From Bacteroidetes bacterium UBA6221 (lineage in GTDB: Bacteria; Bacteroidota; Bacteroidia; Chitinophagales; Chitinophagaceae): a stretch of 64,000 nt of DNA. The position numbers were made by a program, and so were the translations under genes. How positions within the stretch are numbered: the first letter of the stretch is position 1; the number at the start of each line of letters is the position of its first letter. Shown in pieces: positions 32,874 to 42,047 of this stretch. The stretch covers positions 124,001 to 188,000 of the forward strand of contig DISB01000021.1 in the NCBI GenBank assembly GCA_002421685.1. Direction: 5' to 3'. The notes beneath the pieces are model-generated. The model was not told where the DNA came from, did not search any database, and saw only the letters and a program-made list of their open reading frames with translations.

Positions 32874-34039
32874 ACGAATTTATAACAAAGGCAATTATGA
32901 ACATACAGTTTCCAACCAACCGCCTTCTGCGACTGCTGACCATCGCCCTATTATCCGTTTGTCACAGCTCGGACGCACAGACCATCATCGTAAACACGGC
33001 GATGCTGGAAGGAATAGATATCACGCCGGATAATTACCTCGGCTTCCATGTACAGTCCATGGAAGCGGTGAATACCCGGTGCCGGATCGAAGGCAGCCTT
33101 GTTTTCAGGAACACGGGACATTCCATAAAGTATCGGTTTACGCATACCTTAACGCCCGGCCTGAACCAGTTTGACGTCGCTACGGTCCACCCCCAATGGG
33201 AATTTTCCTCCTCCGCCCTGCGCGAGCTTTTTATGGACCACAGGCTGCTGCCGCAAGGGACCTACCAATACTGCGTCAGCATTTTTCCGGACATGCCGGG
33301 AGGCGACCATGCCCCGGGCAGCAAAGCGGATGACTGCATTTACAAACAATCCGAAGACCTTTTTTCCATCACGCTGTTAGAGCCGGAAAACGATGCAAAG
33401 CTATACGAATACAATCCCATGCTCACCTGGGTGGCTACTTACCCCTTTGTCAACGAACTGACTTATAAGATCAGGGTCGCGGAAATCAAGGACGGGCAAA
33501 ATACGGAGAATGCCATTTCCAGGAACAACCCTATCTACTCAGAAAACAACCTGGTGGCCACGAGCATGATATATCCGGTATATGCAAAGCCCTTGCAGGT
33601 ATGGCAGCCCTATGCCTGGACCGTTGACGCCTATTACAAGGGCATTTTGCTGGGCGGCGCCCAGCCGTGGAAGTTTACCATCATCGAAGACAGCCTTTTC
33701 AAAAACCTGCCCCACGAAAGTTCCTACGTGGATGTCAACGCGGACGAAGGAAAGAATACCTACTATGCCGTTGGGCAGGCGAAACTACGGTATACCGAAA
33801 ACGACTATTTGCAGAATGAGCTGAAGATAACCCTGGTGCGGAAAGGAAAAGAGCCATCCCAACCGGAGATCAACTGGAAGGTACAGCGCGGGACGAATTT
33901 TGAAACCGTCGACGTATCCACGTATAAGCTCAGGCACAACGAAACTTTTGATATTATCATCGAGCCAAAAAATTCACGCTCGGGCAACAACAAAAAAACA
34001 ATCAAATACAGGTATGTCAACCCGGACTATGTTAAATAA
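32870..34039 (+). CDS. Secreted protein of the Rhs operon, fibronectin-like region
   Basis: The ATG at 32870 overlaps the previous stop (ATGA), indicating translational coupling; a second ATG ten codons in (32900) is also close to the signal region. The hydrophobic segment LLRLLTIALLSVCHSSDAQ marks a signal peptide. The body of about 350 residues is beta-rich, and EPENDAKLYEYNPMLTWVAT through YPVYAKPLQVWQPYAWTVDA resembles a fibronectin type III-like domain. Probably periplasmic or surface located and a partner of the barrel protein. The end overlaps the next gene by 11 bp. Family not recognised. Confidence 0.6.
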   Translation: MNEFITKAIMNIQFPTNRLLRLLTIALLSVCHSSDAQTIIVNTAMLEGIDITPDNYLGFHVQSMEAVNTRCRIEGSLVFRNTGHSIKYRFTHTLTPGLNQFDVATVHPQWEFSSSALRELFMDHRLLPQGTYQYCVSIFPDMPGGDHAPGSKADDCIYKQSEDLFSITLLEPENDAKLYEYNPMLTWVATYPFVNELTYKIRVAEIKDGQNTENAISRNNPIYSENNLVATSMIYPVYAKPLQVWQPYAWTVDAYYKGILLGGAQPWKFTIIEDSLFKNLPHESSYVDVNADEGKNTYYAVGQAKLRYTENDYLQNELKITLVRKGKEPSQPEINWKVQRGTNFETVDVSTYKLRHNETFDIIIEPKNSRSGNNKKTIKYRYVNPDYVK

Positions 34040-34484
34040 GACACTGATAGCTGTGGCGCTCGTTTTGACCCTGGGCTCCTGCACCGGCAAGAAAACGGGG
34101 TTCGTGGACCTGTTCAAACTCGTGGAGGGGTTCGAATTGCAAAAGGAATACACCGGTGAGGCCCGGCGCGAAATGGAAAGGGAAAAATCCATGATCGACA
34201 GCATTATCTATACAGAAAAGCTGCGCAGCCCGGCGACCTATGAGACGGCGCAGCAGGATCTCTACAACGCCCTTTACCGCAAGACCGAAGAGCGGAACAA
34301 GGAAATAGAAAAGATGATCTGGAAAAGGCTGAACCCCTATATCGCCGAATACGGCAAGGAAAAAGGCTATGCCTATATCTACGGTGCGAACGGCACTGGC
34401 AATGTCCTGTACGCCGATGAAGGCGAAGATATCACAGAAGAACTCATTGAATATGTCAACAAACGCTACCATGATAAAAAATAA
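34029..34484 (+). CDS. OmpH/Skp-like chaperone predicted to be a lipoprotein
   Basis: The ATG at 34029 overlaps the upstream stop. The 151-residue product starts with a lipoprotein signal (MLNKTLIAVALVLTLGSC, lipobox LGSC), then KTGFVDLFKLVEGFELQKEY and a charged helical middle (about 40-100), ending in KGYAYIYGANGTGNVLYADE. That is the plan of OmpH/Skp chaperones: a small beta core at both ends around a coiled-coil tentacle. Skp is normally soluble in the periplasm, so lipidation is unusual. It probably helps the barrel or Rhs proteins cross the periplasm. Confidence 0.75.
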   Translation: MLNKTLIAVALVLTLGSCTGKKTGFVDLFKLVEGFELQKEYTGEARREMEREKSMIDSIIYTEKLRSPATYETAQQDLYNALYRKTEERNKEIEKMIWKRLNPYIAEYGKEKGYAYIYGANGTGNVLYADEGEDITEELIEYVNKRYHDKK

Positions 34485-35016
34485 GGGCATTAGCGCCAAA
34501 GCGCTGATGTTGTTTACCTGGCTATGCCTGGCGGGATGCGACAAGCACACCGGTGGCAGGAAGGGTGAGTTCGACCAATTCACACGGGAGCTTACCGTGG
34601 ACGACTGGCAACTCAAACTTAACGTGGAGAACCAGAACAGGCTAAAACGCGTGGATACCACCGCCCCAGACGGCCAATACCTGAAAGCCACCCTGTACCT
34701 GTCCAACGACAGGACCAAGAAGCCCCTGCTGTACAGTGTCTCCGCCGACGGGGAAGAATATGAAGCCAATTACAGGTTCCTGGCTTTTGATTGCAGGGAC
34801 GATCTCTACATCAAATACAAAGATAAGTTCATATACCCCATAGGGTACGTGTTCGAGCCATCGAACGGCCTTGCGGGAAACGAAAGGCTGGTATATAAAT
34901 TCCGGATAGAAGACGGGATGTACGGTGAAATGAAGCGGGACAACGGGGCCGTGGAATACTGGTACATCGAAAGGCTGGCCGGGTTGGGAAAAATATGTTT
35001 TACACACAATAATTAG
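34471..35016 (+). CDS. Putative lipoprotein of the Rhs operon
   Basis: The ATG at 34471 gives MIKNKGISAKALMLFTWLCLAGC, a lipoprotein signal with lipobox LAGC. The product is 181 residues, mostly beta, with no recognised family (ELTVDDWQLKLNVENQNRLK; YLKATLYLSNDRTKKPLLYS). It overlaps the OmpH-like gene by 14 bp and ends 4 bp before the first Rhs giant, so all are co-translated. Probably faces the periplasm or surface as part of the same assembly. Confidence 0.6.
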   Translation: MIKNKGISAKALMLFTWLCLAGCDKHTGGRKGEFDQFTRELTVDDWQLKLNVENQNRLKRVDTTAPDGQYLKATLYLSNDRTKKPLLYSVSADGEEYEANYRFLAFDCRDDLYIKYKDKFIYPIGYVFEPSNGLAGNERLVYKFRIEDGMYGEMKRDNGAVEYWYIERLAGLGKICFTHNN

Positions 35017-35020
35017 TCAC

Positions 35021-38000
35021 ATGAAAGTGAACGCTGTAAAATTGACATTAAGGCATAGAAAAAAGATCTCCGCGTTATTGCTGACCGTGATGCTCAGCGA
35101 GCTGGTGCTGCCGCTGAAAGCGCTGGCGCTGACTTCGGGGCCTTCGCAACCGGAGTTCCAGGGCTTTACCCCTCTGGCCACTACCTCGCTGGTAGACCCT
35201 TTCAGCGGTGATTTCAGCTATAACATACCGTTGCTGGACATCGAAGGCTATCCATTGAACCTGGTGTACCGCGCTACCTCCAATATCGAAGAAGAGGGTT
35301 CCTGGGTGGGGTATGGCTGGAACCTGAACGTGGGTACACTCAACAGGATGGTACGGGGCCTGCCGGACGATATGAACGGTGAGGAGATCAAAAGTTTTCA
35401 GAACATCAGGGAGCGCCAGGTGCAGACCACCGGCGTCAGCTTTGAGCCCAATATCAGCTTCAACGTCGGCGTCAGCGAAGGCATCGGCCTGAGTGCAGGC
35501 GTACAATCCCACCTGGGCTTTACCAAGGATGAAGACAATTATACGGGAAGGGCCATTGGCGTATCCGTAGGCGGCGGGGTCTATGCCGGGGTCCAGGCCG
35601 GGCCTTTCAGCGCAGGGGCAAGCGCAGGCGTAACCCTGGCCGCAAATTCCGCGAGCGGGGGTTCGGTTACGCCCTATGCCGGTTTCAATGCTGGCCTGAC
35701 CCTGAATGACTATTGCTCAATCGGGTTCGGCCGCTCGGTCAACCGCACCTTCAGTACCATCAGCGGTTGGGCGCAACCGAACATCGTAGGTACATTCAAT
35801 ATTTCCAATGTTACCCGGGAGATACAGAAAAACTTCATCAACAGCGTCAGCAATGAAATACCGCAGGTTACTATACCTTACTCATATACAAGCAACGGGA
35901 CATCGTACCGTCTCGACCTGGGCGTGGAATTAGGCATCATTGAAAACCTGGGCCTGGATATGGGCATCGGGATCACAGCGACTTCAGCGACTTCGACAAC
36001 GAAATATAACAATACCAATGTCCACAGGGGATATGGATACATGTATTACGAAAACGCTACCGGCGGTGACCTTCTTGACTTCACCCGTGACAAAGACGGC
36101 GGCATCAACAAATCCATGTCCTTTCTGCCGCCGGCCATGAAGACCTATGACGTGTTCAGCTCTACGGCACACGGCGCAGCCAGCACGTTCAGGGCCGACC
36201 GTAACGACTTCGGTACCGTGCGCGACCCCTGGGTTGAATTTAAGAACACAGACCTGGACAACAAAACCCATCAATTGACTGTGAAAGCTCATTTGGCGTT
36301 GACGTGCTGGCTGGGCATTTCCATCAAATACGATAATATCAAGACCTCCACCGAGGGCCATGTCTCCAGTGGCGGTGCTGCGGACGACGCCGTGTCCTAC
36401 CGCTCAACAAGGGGAAAGGATCCTAACCTGTTCTTCAAGGTATGCGGCGCGCCTTCACCTGCGGACGAGGCATATATCGCCCAGGTGGGCAAATACGGGT
36501 TCTACCGCCAGGATAAATCCCATACCGTCAAAGGCATCAGCGATAAAAAGCGGCTGGCAATGGCCGAACCCATTTCGGTATTGACCAATAGGGATATAAC
36601 CACCATGTTCCCCGGGGGAACGGTTATCCCCGACAGCCTGCCGAGTTATCAAAAAGGCACTCCTGTTTACAATGCTACGGTCAGCAAATACGGCCGGAAG
36701 GATTCCAGCAAGATCGGTGCGATACTGAACACCAACCAGAATGGTGAAACCTATGTATATGCCACCCCGGTCAACAACCATATCAAAAACGAAGTGGCTT
36801 TTCGTACCAACGGCTTTAATGGGCCTGCATTCAGTTACAATGAACGGGAAGGGTTAATGTCCACCGGGTCTGCAGAACCCCCTTTTGACGGTCAGAATGT
36901 GCAGCAGCGAGACTACCTGTATAAAAATACCCTCACGCCCGAATATGCCACTTCCTACCTCTTGAACGCAGTCTTGTCGCCTGACTACGTGGACGTAAAC
37001 AATGATGGTATCACCGATGACGACATGGGCCGGTTCGTGAAATTCAACTATACCAAGACAGAAGACGATTACCGCTGGCGCGTACCTTATGCCGACCAGA
37101 ACGATAACGTTGCCCTGCTCAACCAGGGTGTCAAGGTGACCAAATTCGATGATATGGGTTCCTATGTCATCGGATCCAAGGATTTGTGGTATGCGCATTC
37201 CATCGAATCAAAGAATCGTGTTGCTGAATTTTACCTGAGTGACCGTGCAGATGCCAGGGACAGCCGGAGCAATATCATGCGGAACGACCACCCGCATAAG
37301 ATAGACGCGTATGACGATGACAAGGGTGCGTTCGGCAGGATGCAGCGCCTGGACTCCATTAAATACTACGACAAGCACGACCGCTATTTCAACAAAGGGA
37401 ACGCGGTACCGCTGACCACCATCTATTTCGATTACGATTATAATATTTCATCTGGAGTGCCCAATTCCGACGGTGGCGGTAAGTTAAGGCTGACGAAAGT
37501 AAGGGTAAGGCATGGACATGAACCCATCGAGTTCGCAGAAACATACGATTTGGGTTATTCATCCTCCAATCCTGCCTATAGTATCGGCGCCAAGGACGGC
37601 TGGGGCAACTATTATCCCAATGGCCGGCCACACCCAATGTGCGAGTTTCCCTATATAGACCAGTTCGGCACTGCGGATAACGATGCAATAGCCAGCGCCT
37701 TCCACCTGACCTCTATCGGGTTGCCCTCCGGGGGGAAGATCAACATAGAGTATGAGGCCGATGACTATGCTTATGTCCAGGACAAACGCGCTATGGCGCT
37801 GACCCCGGTTGTTGGCGTCGGCATGACGCCCAACGTGCTGTTCACAGACGCCTTCGGTCTGTATGACGGGGGCAGGAACCCTTTCCTGTATGTCTATGTC
37901 AAAAAGCCGGGCAATCTGAGCGGCGACTACAAAAACTATTTGCTGAACGGGTCCGACCTGCTGTATTTCTCCTTCAACATCAATATTGCGGGTAATGCCT

Positions 38001-41000
38001 TTTCCACTTTCGACCAGGTAAAGGGCTACGCGCAGGTGGAGACGATCGGCGTCTGTCCTAACTCCGCAGGCCAGTACCTTTATATCAAAGTAAAACCTGT
38101 TAACCTGACGGGTACGAATGTCAAACCCAGCCCGATGGTCAATACGGCTATCAACATGGCAAGGGCTTACGCTTCCGACCAATTGTATTTCCAGGAGGCG
38201 GAAAGGCCAGACGGGCATAACCAGAACCATGCGGCCAGGCTGAAAAAGGCCGCCCACCAGGTAGCAGATGCAGTTTTCGGGAGGAACTCTATCGCTGAAC
38301 TGATGAAGGACTACCAGGCCGCCAATAAGTACATAGCCTCCAAAAGTTACGTCAAGCTGGCTATGTCCAAACCTAAGATCGGGGGAGGTTCGCGTGTCTC
38401 TGAAATAACCTTCAGTGATGAATGGGGCCAGATGACGCCCGGGGAATCGCCCTGGTCCACGGGGTACAGGTATGCTTACGTAGACAATTCCGGCTCTTCA
38501 TCGGGGGTTGCCTCCTATGAGCCTACATTGGGCGGGGAAGAGAACCCTTTGAGGACGGGCGCCTCTTACAAACTGAGCAGTAATACGTCGAAATACCCGC
38601 CTTATGACCCGGTGGAACTGCTGAAGGAAGACCCCGTAGGAGAATCATTTTTCCCGATGGGTTCAGTGGGTTACAGCCGCGTGGTGATTGAAAGTATCCA
38701 CAAGGATTACGCAAGGTCGGCACGCTCGAAGGTGGTGCAGGAGTTCTACACGGCTAAGGATTTTCCATGGGTGGCTAAATTCGGCCCCAGGAAGGTCTCG
38801 ATGTCCATTGACGCGGACTACCCGAACCCGGGACTAAGGGATATACTGCTGAGTTTCCTGGGCGTCTCCAACACTAGTTCTTCCTCAGCCAATAGCTTTT
38901 TCATCAAACAGGACTTTATCGTCGAGACCAATGATATGCATGGCAAGCAAAAGGCCAGTTACAAATACCGCCTGCTGCCTAGGGACAATAAGGAAGAACT
39001 TATTTCCTCGACCGAATATTTCTACCATGCCGATGGCAACGGGGGGTTAAGGAACGAAGTGGATGTTATCGAATACAAGGTGGTCGTGCCACATAAGGAT
39101 TGCACCCCGGAACTCGTTGCCCAGTTCCCCCTGCGTAACCTCGTGGCCGGTAAACGAACCATTGGCGTAGACATAGATGTCTGCACAGACAGTAGGGAGG
39201 CGACATCCTCCGAGACGAGGCAGATGGCCAAAAAAGGCGGTGGCCTGAAGATCTGTATCCCGCCGTACATCACCCCGAAATTCAACTGGATAGAAGCAAC
39301 GCATAAGCATACGGATTATTTCAGGGCTACGACTACTACCAAGATCATCAATAAATACGGCATCCTGAAAAGCGTCAGGAATTATGAAGAAGGGGCGGAA
39401 ACCATCGTGGAGAACAAATACTACGATGCGGTGACCGGGGCACCCGTGGTGCAGGCGGTCAAGGATAAATACGGTGATGACGTGTACACCACCAATATCC
39501 CGGCCTACTGGACGAAAACGGACCTGGAGCCCACTTATTCCGGATATCCGCTTTACGCGACGGGGCAGGAAGTGACACCGCTGATCAATGGTACGCTGAA
39601 TTTCAGCAGTGTTTCAGCGCCCCAGCTTGGCGGCAACAGTTTCCTGCAGGCTTCATTTACGACTGCCGAGGACCTCTTCCACACCGGCGACGAGCTTTTC
39701 GTCAGGGCGCAGCTGAATGGTGGCCCGACAGCGGCGTGGTACCGGTTATATGTAACGGATGTGCTGGTACACAAGGCAGATACCGGGGAGCCGGATCCCT
39801 TGTCGAGGCGGTACGGACAAGGCCTCACAACCGGGGTTAATTTTAAGGTCTATGTGGCGCCGCACAAAATAAGTGGTGGAACGATCCAAAGTGGCAGCAG
39901 CCTTTCAAACATCCAAACCGTTTTTAAATACCGCTCCGGCCGGAAAAACATGCTTGCGCTTTCCGCCGGTAACTTCCGCACCTACCGGAAGCCGTTTACC
40001 TTAACGGGGGATGATACTATCCGACTGGATATAGCGGAATGCGGCGTACCCGATTACCTGCGCCCTATGATAGACGCTACGGCAACCAGTTATGCCAGTA
40101 TCCATAGCCTGGAGAACGGTTCTACGGGATATTCTACATTGAACCCCGTATCAACCGGGGTTATGAACCAGCCTTATGTCAGTGCCACCTACTCGCTCAT
40201 CGGCGACAGGGTGGGCCTGACCGCCAGCGGCACCACGATAACGGAGCAGCGCCGCAACGGGTTGCTCAATAACTGGTATTACTGGCTTCCTGCACGCTAT
40301 GACAGTACGGGCTCGTTCATCCCGCTCAAACCCATGCTGCATCACTGGGACGATTCCGCCTTCAGCGCGACTGTTAAAGCCAACGGCAATGCGATCTGGT
40401 CCCCCGCTTCGACGGTGACCCGCTCACTGCCTTCGCTCGGCCCGGTAGAGGAAAAAAACAACCTGGGTATCTATAATGCCATATTCGTTGAGCCGGTATC
40501 CAAAAAGGTCAAACACACGACCGCCAATGGCAGGTTCGGCCAGACCTGGGTAGAAAGCTTCGAGGACATGCGTCGGGTACGCAAATACAATGGCGAGACG
40601 GACCTTGTGTTCTCACCTTTCCAGCAAGATATGAGCACCACCTCCGGACTTGTTCCCGGTTACGAGGTCTTTGAAAGGATCCAGACGCCTAACGATACAA
40701 ACGGAGTGAATGGTTCATTCACCCTGGACAGTACGGTATCGCACAGCGGCCTGTATTCCATGTACACCAACACCGGGGGGACCAGCGTTAAAATTACGCC
40801 GCAACTGCGCACCGGGGCCGGGTCTTATTCCAATATTTTTGACTTCAACCTGGATGCCGCAACCGACCAAAAGTTCACCTGTGAGGTCTGGGTAAAGCGG
40901 AGCAGCGGCGTCATCATCGCGCCCACAGTAAAGATTGGCGGCGGTTCGCCTACGTCAATGACGGCCGTATCCAATTCCATTGAGGGCTGGACACTGTACC

Positions 41001-41275
41001 GGTTGAATGTAAATGTGAGCGACAATGTCGCCGTTAAGTTCAATTTCCCCCACAGCCAGAATTATGACGACCTGCGGGTGTACCCGGCGGCTTCTAATGT
41101 AAAAGCATATGTATACCATCCTTTCAAAAGCTACCTGATGGCGGTACTGGATGAAAACAACTATGCGACATACTACGAATACAATACCCGCAACCAACTG
41201 GTCCGCCTGAAAAAGGAAACCGAGAAGGGTATCATTACGATGACAGAGAACATCAAAAATATTAAAGTGAACTAA
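35021..41275 (+). CDS. Giant Rhs/SpvB-like secreted protein (2084 residues)
   Basis: Begins with a basic N-terminus and signal-type hydrophobic segment (about 18-37). Directly after it comes GFTPLATTSLVDPFSGDFSY and GYPLNLVYRATSN ... WVGYGWNLNVG, the N-terminal signature of Bacteroidetes Rhs/SpvB-like shell proteins. A Gly/Ala-rich region follows (about 150-240), then a calcium-loop-like DVNNDGITDDD (about 660), a carbohydrate-binding-like beta domain (about 1880-2010) and a terminal YD-type repeat (ATYYEYNTRNQLVRLKKETE). It may correspond to the B subunit of a split shell with the 3419-residue C-type protein downstream. Codon use is GC-rich compared with flanking cargo. Confidence 0.8.
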   Translation: MKVNAVKLTLRHRKKISALLLTVMLSELVLPLKALALTSGPSQPEFQGFTPLATTSLVDPFSGDFSYNIPLLDIEGYPLNLVYRATSNIEEEGSWVGYGWNLNVGTLNRMVRGLPDDMNGEEIKSFQNIRERQVQTTGVSFEPNISFNVGVSEGIGLSAGVQSHLGFTKDEDNYTGRAIGVSVGGGVYAGVQAGPFSAGASAGVTLAANSASGGSVTPYAGFNAGLTLNDYCSIGFGRSVNRTFSTISGWAQPNIVGTFNISNVTREIQKNFINSVSNEIPQVTIPYSYTSNGTSYRLDLGVELGIIENLGLDMGIGITATSATSTTKYNNTNVHRGYGYMYYENATGGDLLDFTRDKDGGINKSMSFLPPAMKTYDVFSSTAHGAASTFRADRNDFGTVRDPWVEFKNTDLDNKTHQLTVKAHLALTCWLGISIKYDNIKTSTEGHVSSGGAADDAVSYRSTRGKDPNLFFKVCGAPSPADEAYIAQVGKYGFYRQDKSHTVKGISDKKRLAMAEPISVLTNRDITTMFPGGTVIPDSLPSYQKGTPVYNATVSKYGRKDSSKIGAILNTNQNGETYVYATPVNNHIKNEVAFRTNGFNGPAFSYNEREGLMSTGSAEPPFDGQNVQQRDYLYKNTLTPEYATSYLLNAVLSPDYVDVNNDGITDDDMGRFVKFNYTKTEDDYRWRVPYADQNDNVALLNQGVKVTKFDDMGSYVIGSKDLWYAHSIESKNRVAEFYLSDRADARDSRSNIMRNDHPHKIDAYDDDKGAFGRMQRLDSIKYYDKHDRYFNKGNAVPLTTIYFDYDYNISSGVPNSDGGGKLRLTKVRVRHGHEPIEFAETYDLGYSSSNPAYSIGAKDGWGNYYPNGRPHPMCEFPYIDQFGTADNDAIASAFHLTSIGLPSGGKINIEYEADDYAYVQDKRAMALTPVVGVGMTPNVLFTDAFGLYDGGRNPFLYVYVKKPGNLSGDYKNYLLNGSDLLYFSFNINIAGNAFSTFDQVKGYAQVETIGVCPNSAGQYLYIKVKPVNLTGTNVKPSPMVNTAINMARAYASDQLYFQEAERPDGHNQNHAARLKKAAHQVADAVFGRNSIAELMKDYQAANKYIASKSYVKLAMSKPKIGGGSRVSEITFSDEWGQMTPGESPWSTGYRYAYVDNSGSSSGVASYEPTLGGEENPLRTGASYKLSSNTSKYPPYDPVELLKEDPVGESFFPMGSVGYSRVVIESIHKDYARSARSKVVQEFYTAKDFPWVAKFGPRKVSMSIDADYPNPGLRDILLSFLGVSNTSSSSANSFFIKQDFIVETNDMHGKQKASYKYRLLPRDNKEELISSTEYFYHADGNGGLRNEVDVIEYKVVVPHKDCTPELVAQFPLRNLVAGKRTIGVDIDVCTDSREATSSETRQMAKKGGGLKICIPPYITPKFNWIEATHKHTDYFRATTTTKIINKYGILKSVRNYEEGAETIVENKYYDAVTGAPVVQAVKDKYGDDVYTTNIPAYWTKTDLEPTYSGYPLYATGQEVTPLINGTLNFSSVSAPQLGGNSFLQASFTTAEDLFHTGDELFVRAQLNGGPTAAWYRLYVTDVLVHKADTGEPDPLSRRYGQGLTTGVNFKVYVAPHKISGGTIQSGSSLSNIQTVFKYRSGRKNMLALSAGNFRTYRKPFTLTGDDTIRLDIAECGVPDYLRPMIDATATSYASIHSLENGSTGYSTLNPVSTGVMNQPYVSATYSLIGDRVGLTASGTTITEQRRNGLLNNWYYWLPARYDSTGSFIPLKPMLHHWDDSAFSATVKANGNAIWSPASTVTRSLPSLGPVEEKNNLGIYNAIFVEPVSKKVKHTTANGRFGQTWVESFEDMRRVRKYNGETDLVFSPFQQDMSTTSGLVPGYEVFERIQTPNDTNGVNGSFTLDSTVSHSGLYSMYTNTGGTSVKITPQLRTGAGSYSNIFDFNLDAATDQKFTCEVWVKRSSGVIIAPTVKIGGGSPTSMTAVSNSIEGWTLYRLNVNVSDNVAVKFNFPHSQNYDDLRVYPAASNVKAYVYHPFKSYLMAVLDENNYATYYEYNTRNQLVRLKKETEKGIITMTENIKNIKVN

Positions 41276-41282
41276 GGAAGAT

Positions 41283-42047
41283 ATGTGTAGAAAATACCTT
41301 TGGCTGCTTTGTATCATAATGGTCCCACAGGGCGCACCGGCCCAGCAGGACGCAGCTGCGGCATACGATAAACTAACAGAACTGACCGCGCTCTTCCAAG
41401 GCAAGAAACCTTACTCCTGCCTGGCCATCGCGGAGGTGCGTTATCCCGGGAAAGCGGGAAAGGCGATCAGGGACACTTCCAGGCTGGTGTATAAGAACGG
41501 CGCGACCTGGTACCGTTCCAGGCTAGTGGAGCGACTGGAGGGCCCGGAAGGGGAGCTGATCATCAACCATGAACTAAAAACGGCCACTTTGCAAATCTCG
41601 GACAGCATCAAACTGGCGCTGCAAAAGGAGCTGGCAATCAAGCCCAACAAGGAATACGAGGCTTTGCTGGACGCCGGTTTTGCACAAAAGGACGAGCAGG
41701 CATTCAGGGATTATGTGACCGGTAAATGCAATGTCACCTGGAACCGGGACGGACAAGGTGGGGAAATCACGATTGTACCCAAACAGGAGGAAGGCTCCTT
41801 ATTCCTGAACATCACGATCAGGTACGATAGCGATTCCAGGGTATCGTATTACCAATATGCCGTCCGGGACGCCTACAGCAGCGATTGGGAGGGTAAAAGG
41901 ATATTCCGGAGGGTGACCACCATCTATGACAGTTTCAGCTATGATAACGTACCGGACATACCCGTCTCGCTGGGGGACTACCTGGACTGGGATGGCTGGT
42001 CCGTGCAATTAAAAAAGTTCACTAATTACAAATTTTCATTGCTATGA
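41283..42047 (+). CDS. Small secreted protein between the two Rhs genes
   Basis: A 254-residue protein with a signal peptide (MCRKYLWLLCIIMVPQGAPA). The mature part alternates strands and short helices (KPYSCLAIAEVRYPGKAGKA, DTSRLVYKNGATWYRS, GSLFLNITIRYDSDSRVSYY) and loosely resembles LolA/DUF4412-type beta-rich periplasmic proteins, but I cannot assign a family. Its stop overlaps the start of the 3419-residue Rhs gene (ATGA). Conserved position suggests an escort or adaptor for the Rhs protein. Confidence 0.6.
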   Translation: MCRKYLWLLCIIMVPQGAPAQQDAAAAYDKLTELTALFQGKKPYSCLAIAEVRYPGKAGKAIRDTSRLVYKNGATWYRSRLVERLEGPEGELIINHELKTATLQISDSIKLALQKELAIKPNKEYEALLDAGFAQKDEQAFRDYVTGKCNVTWNRDGQGGEITIVPKQEEGSLFLNITIRYDSDSRVSYYQYAVRDAYSSDWEGKRIFRRVTTIYDSFSYDNVPDIPVSLGDYLDWDGWSVQLKKFTNYKFSLL

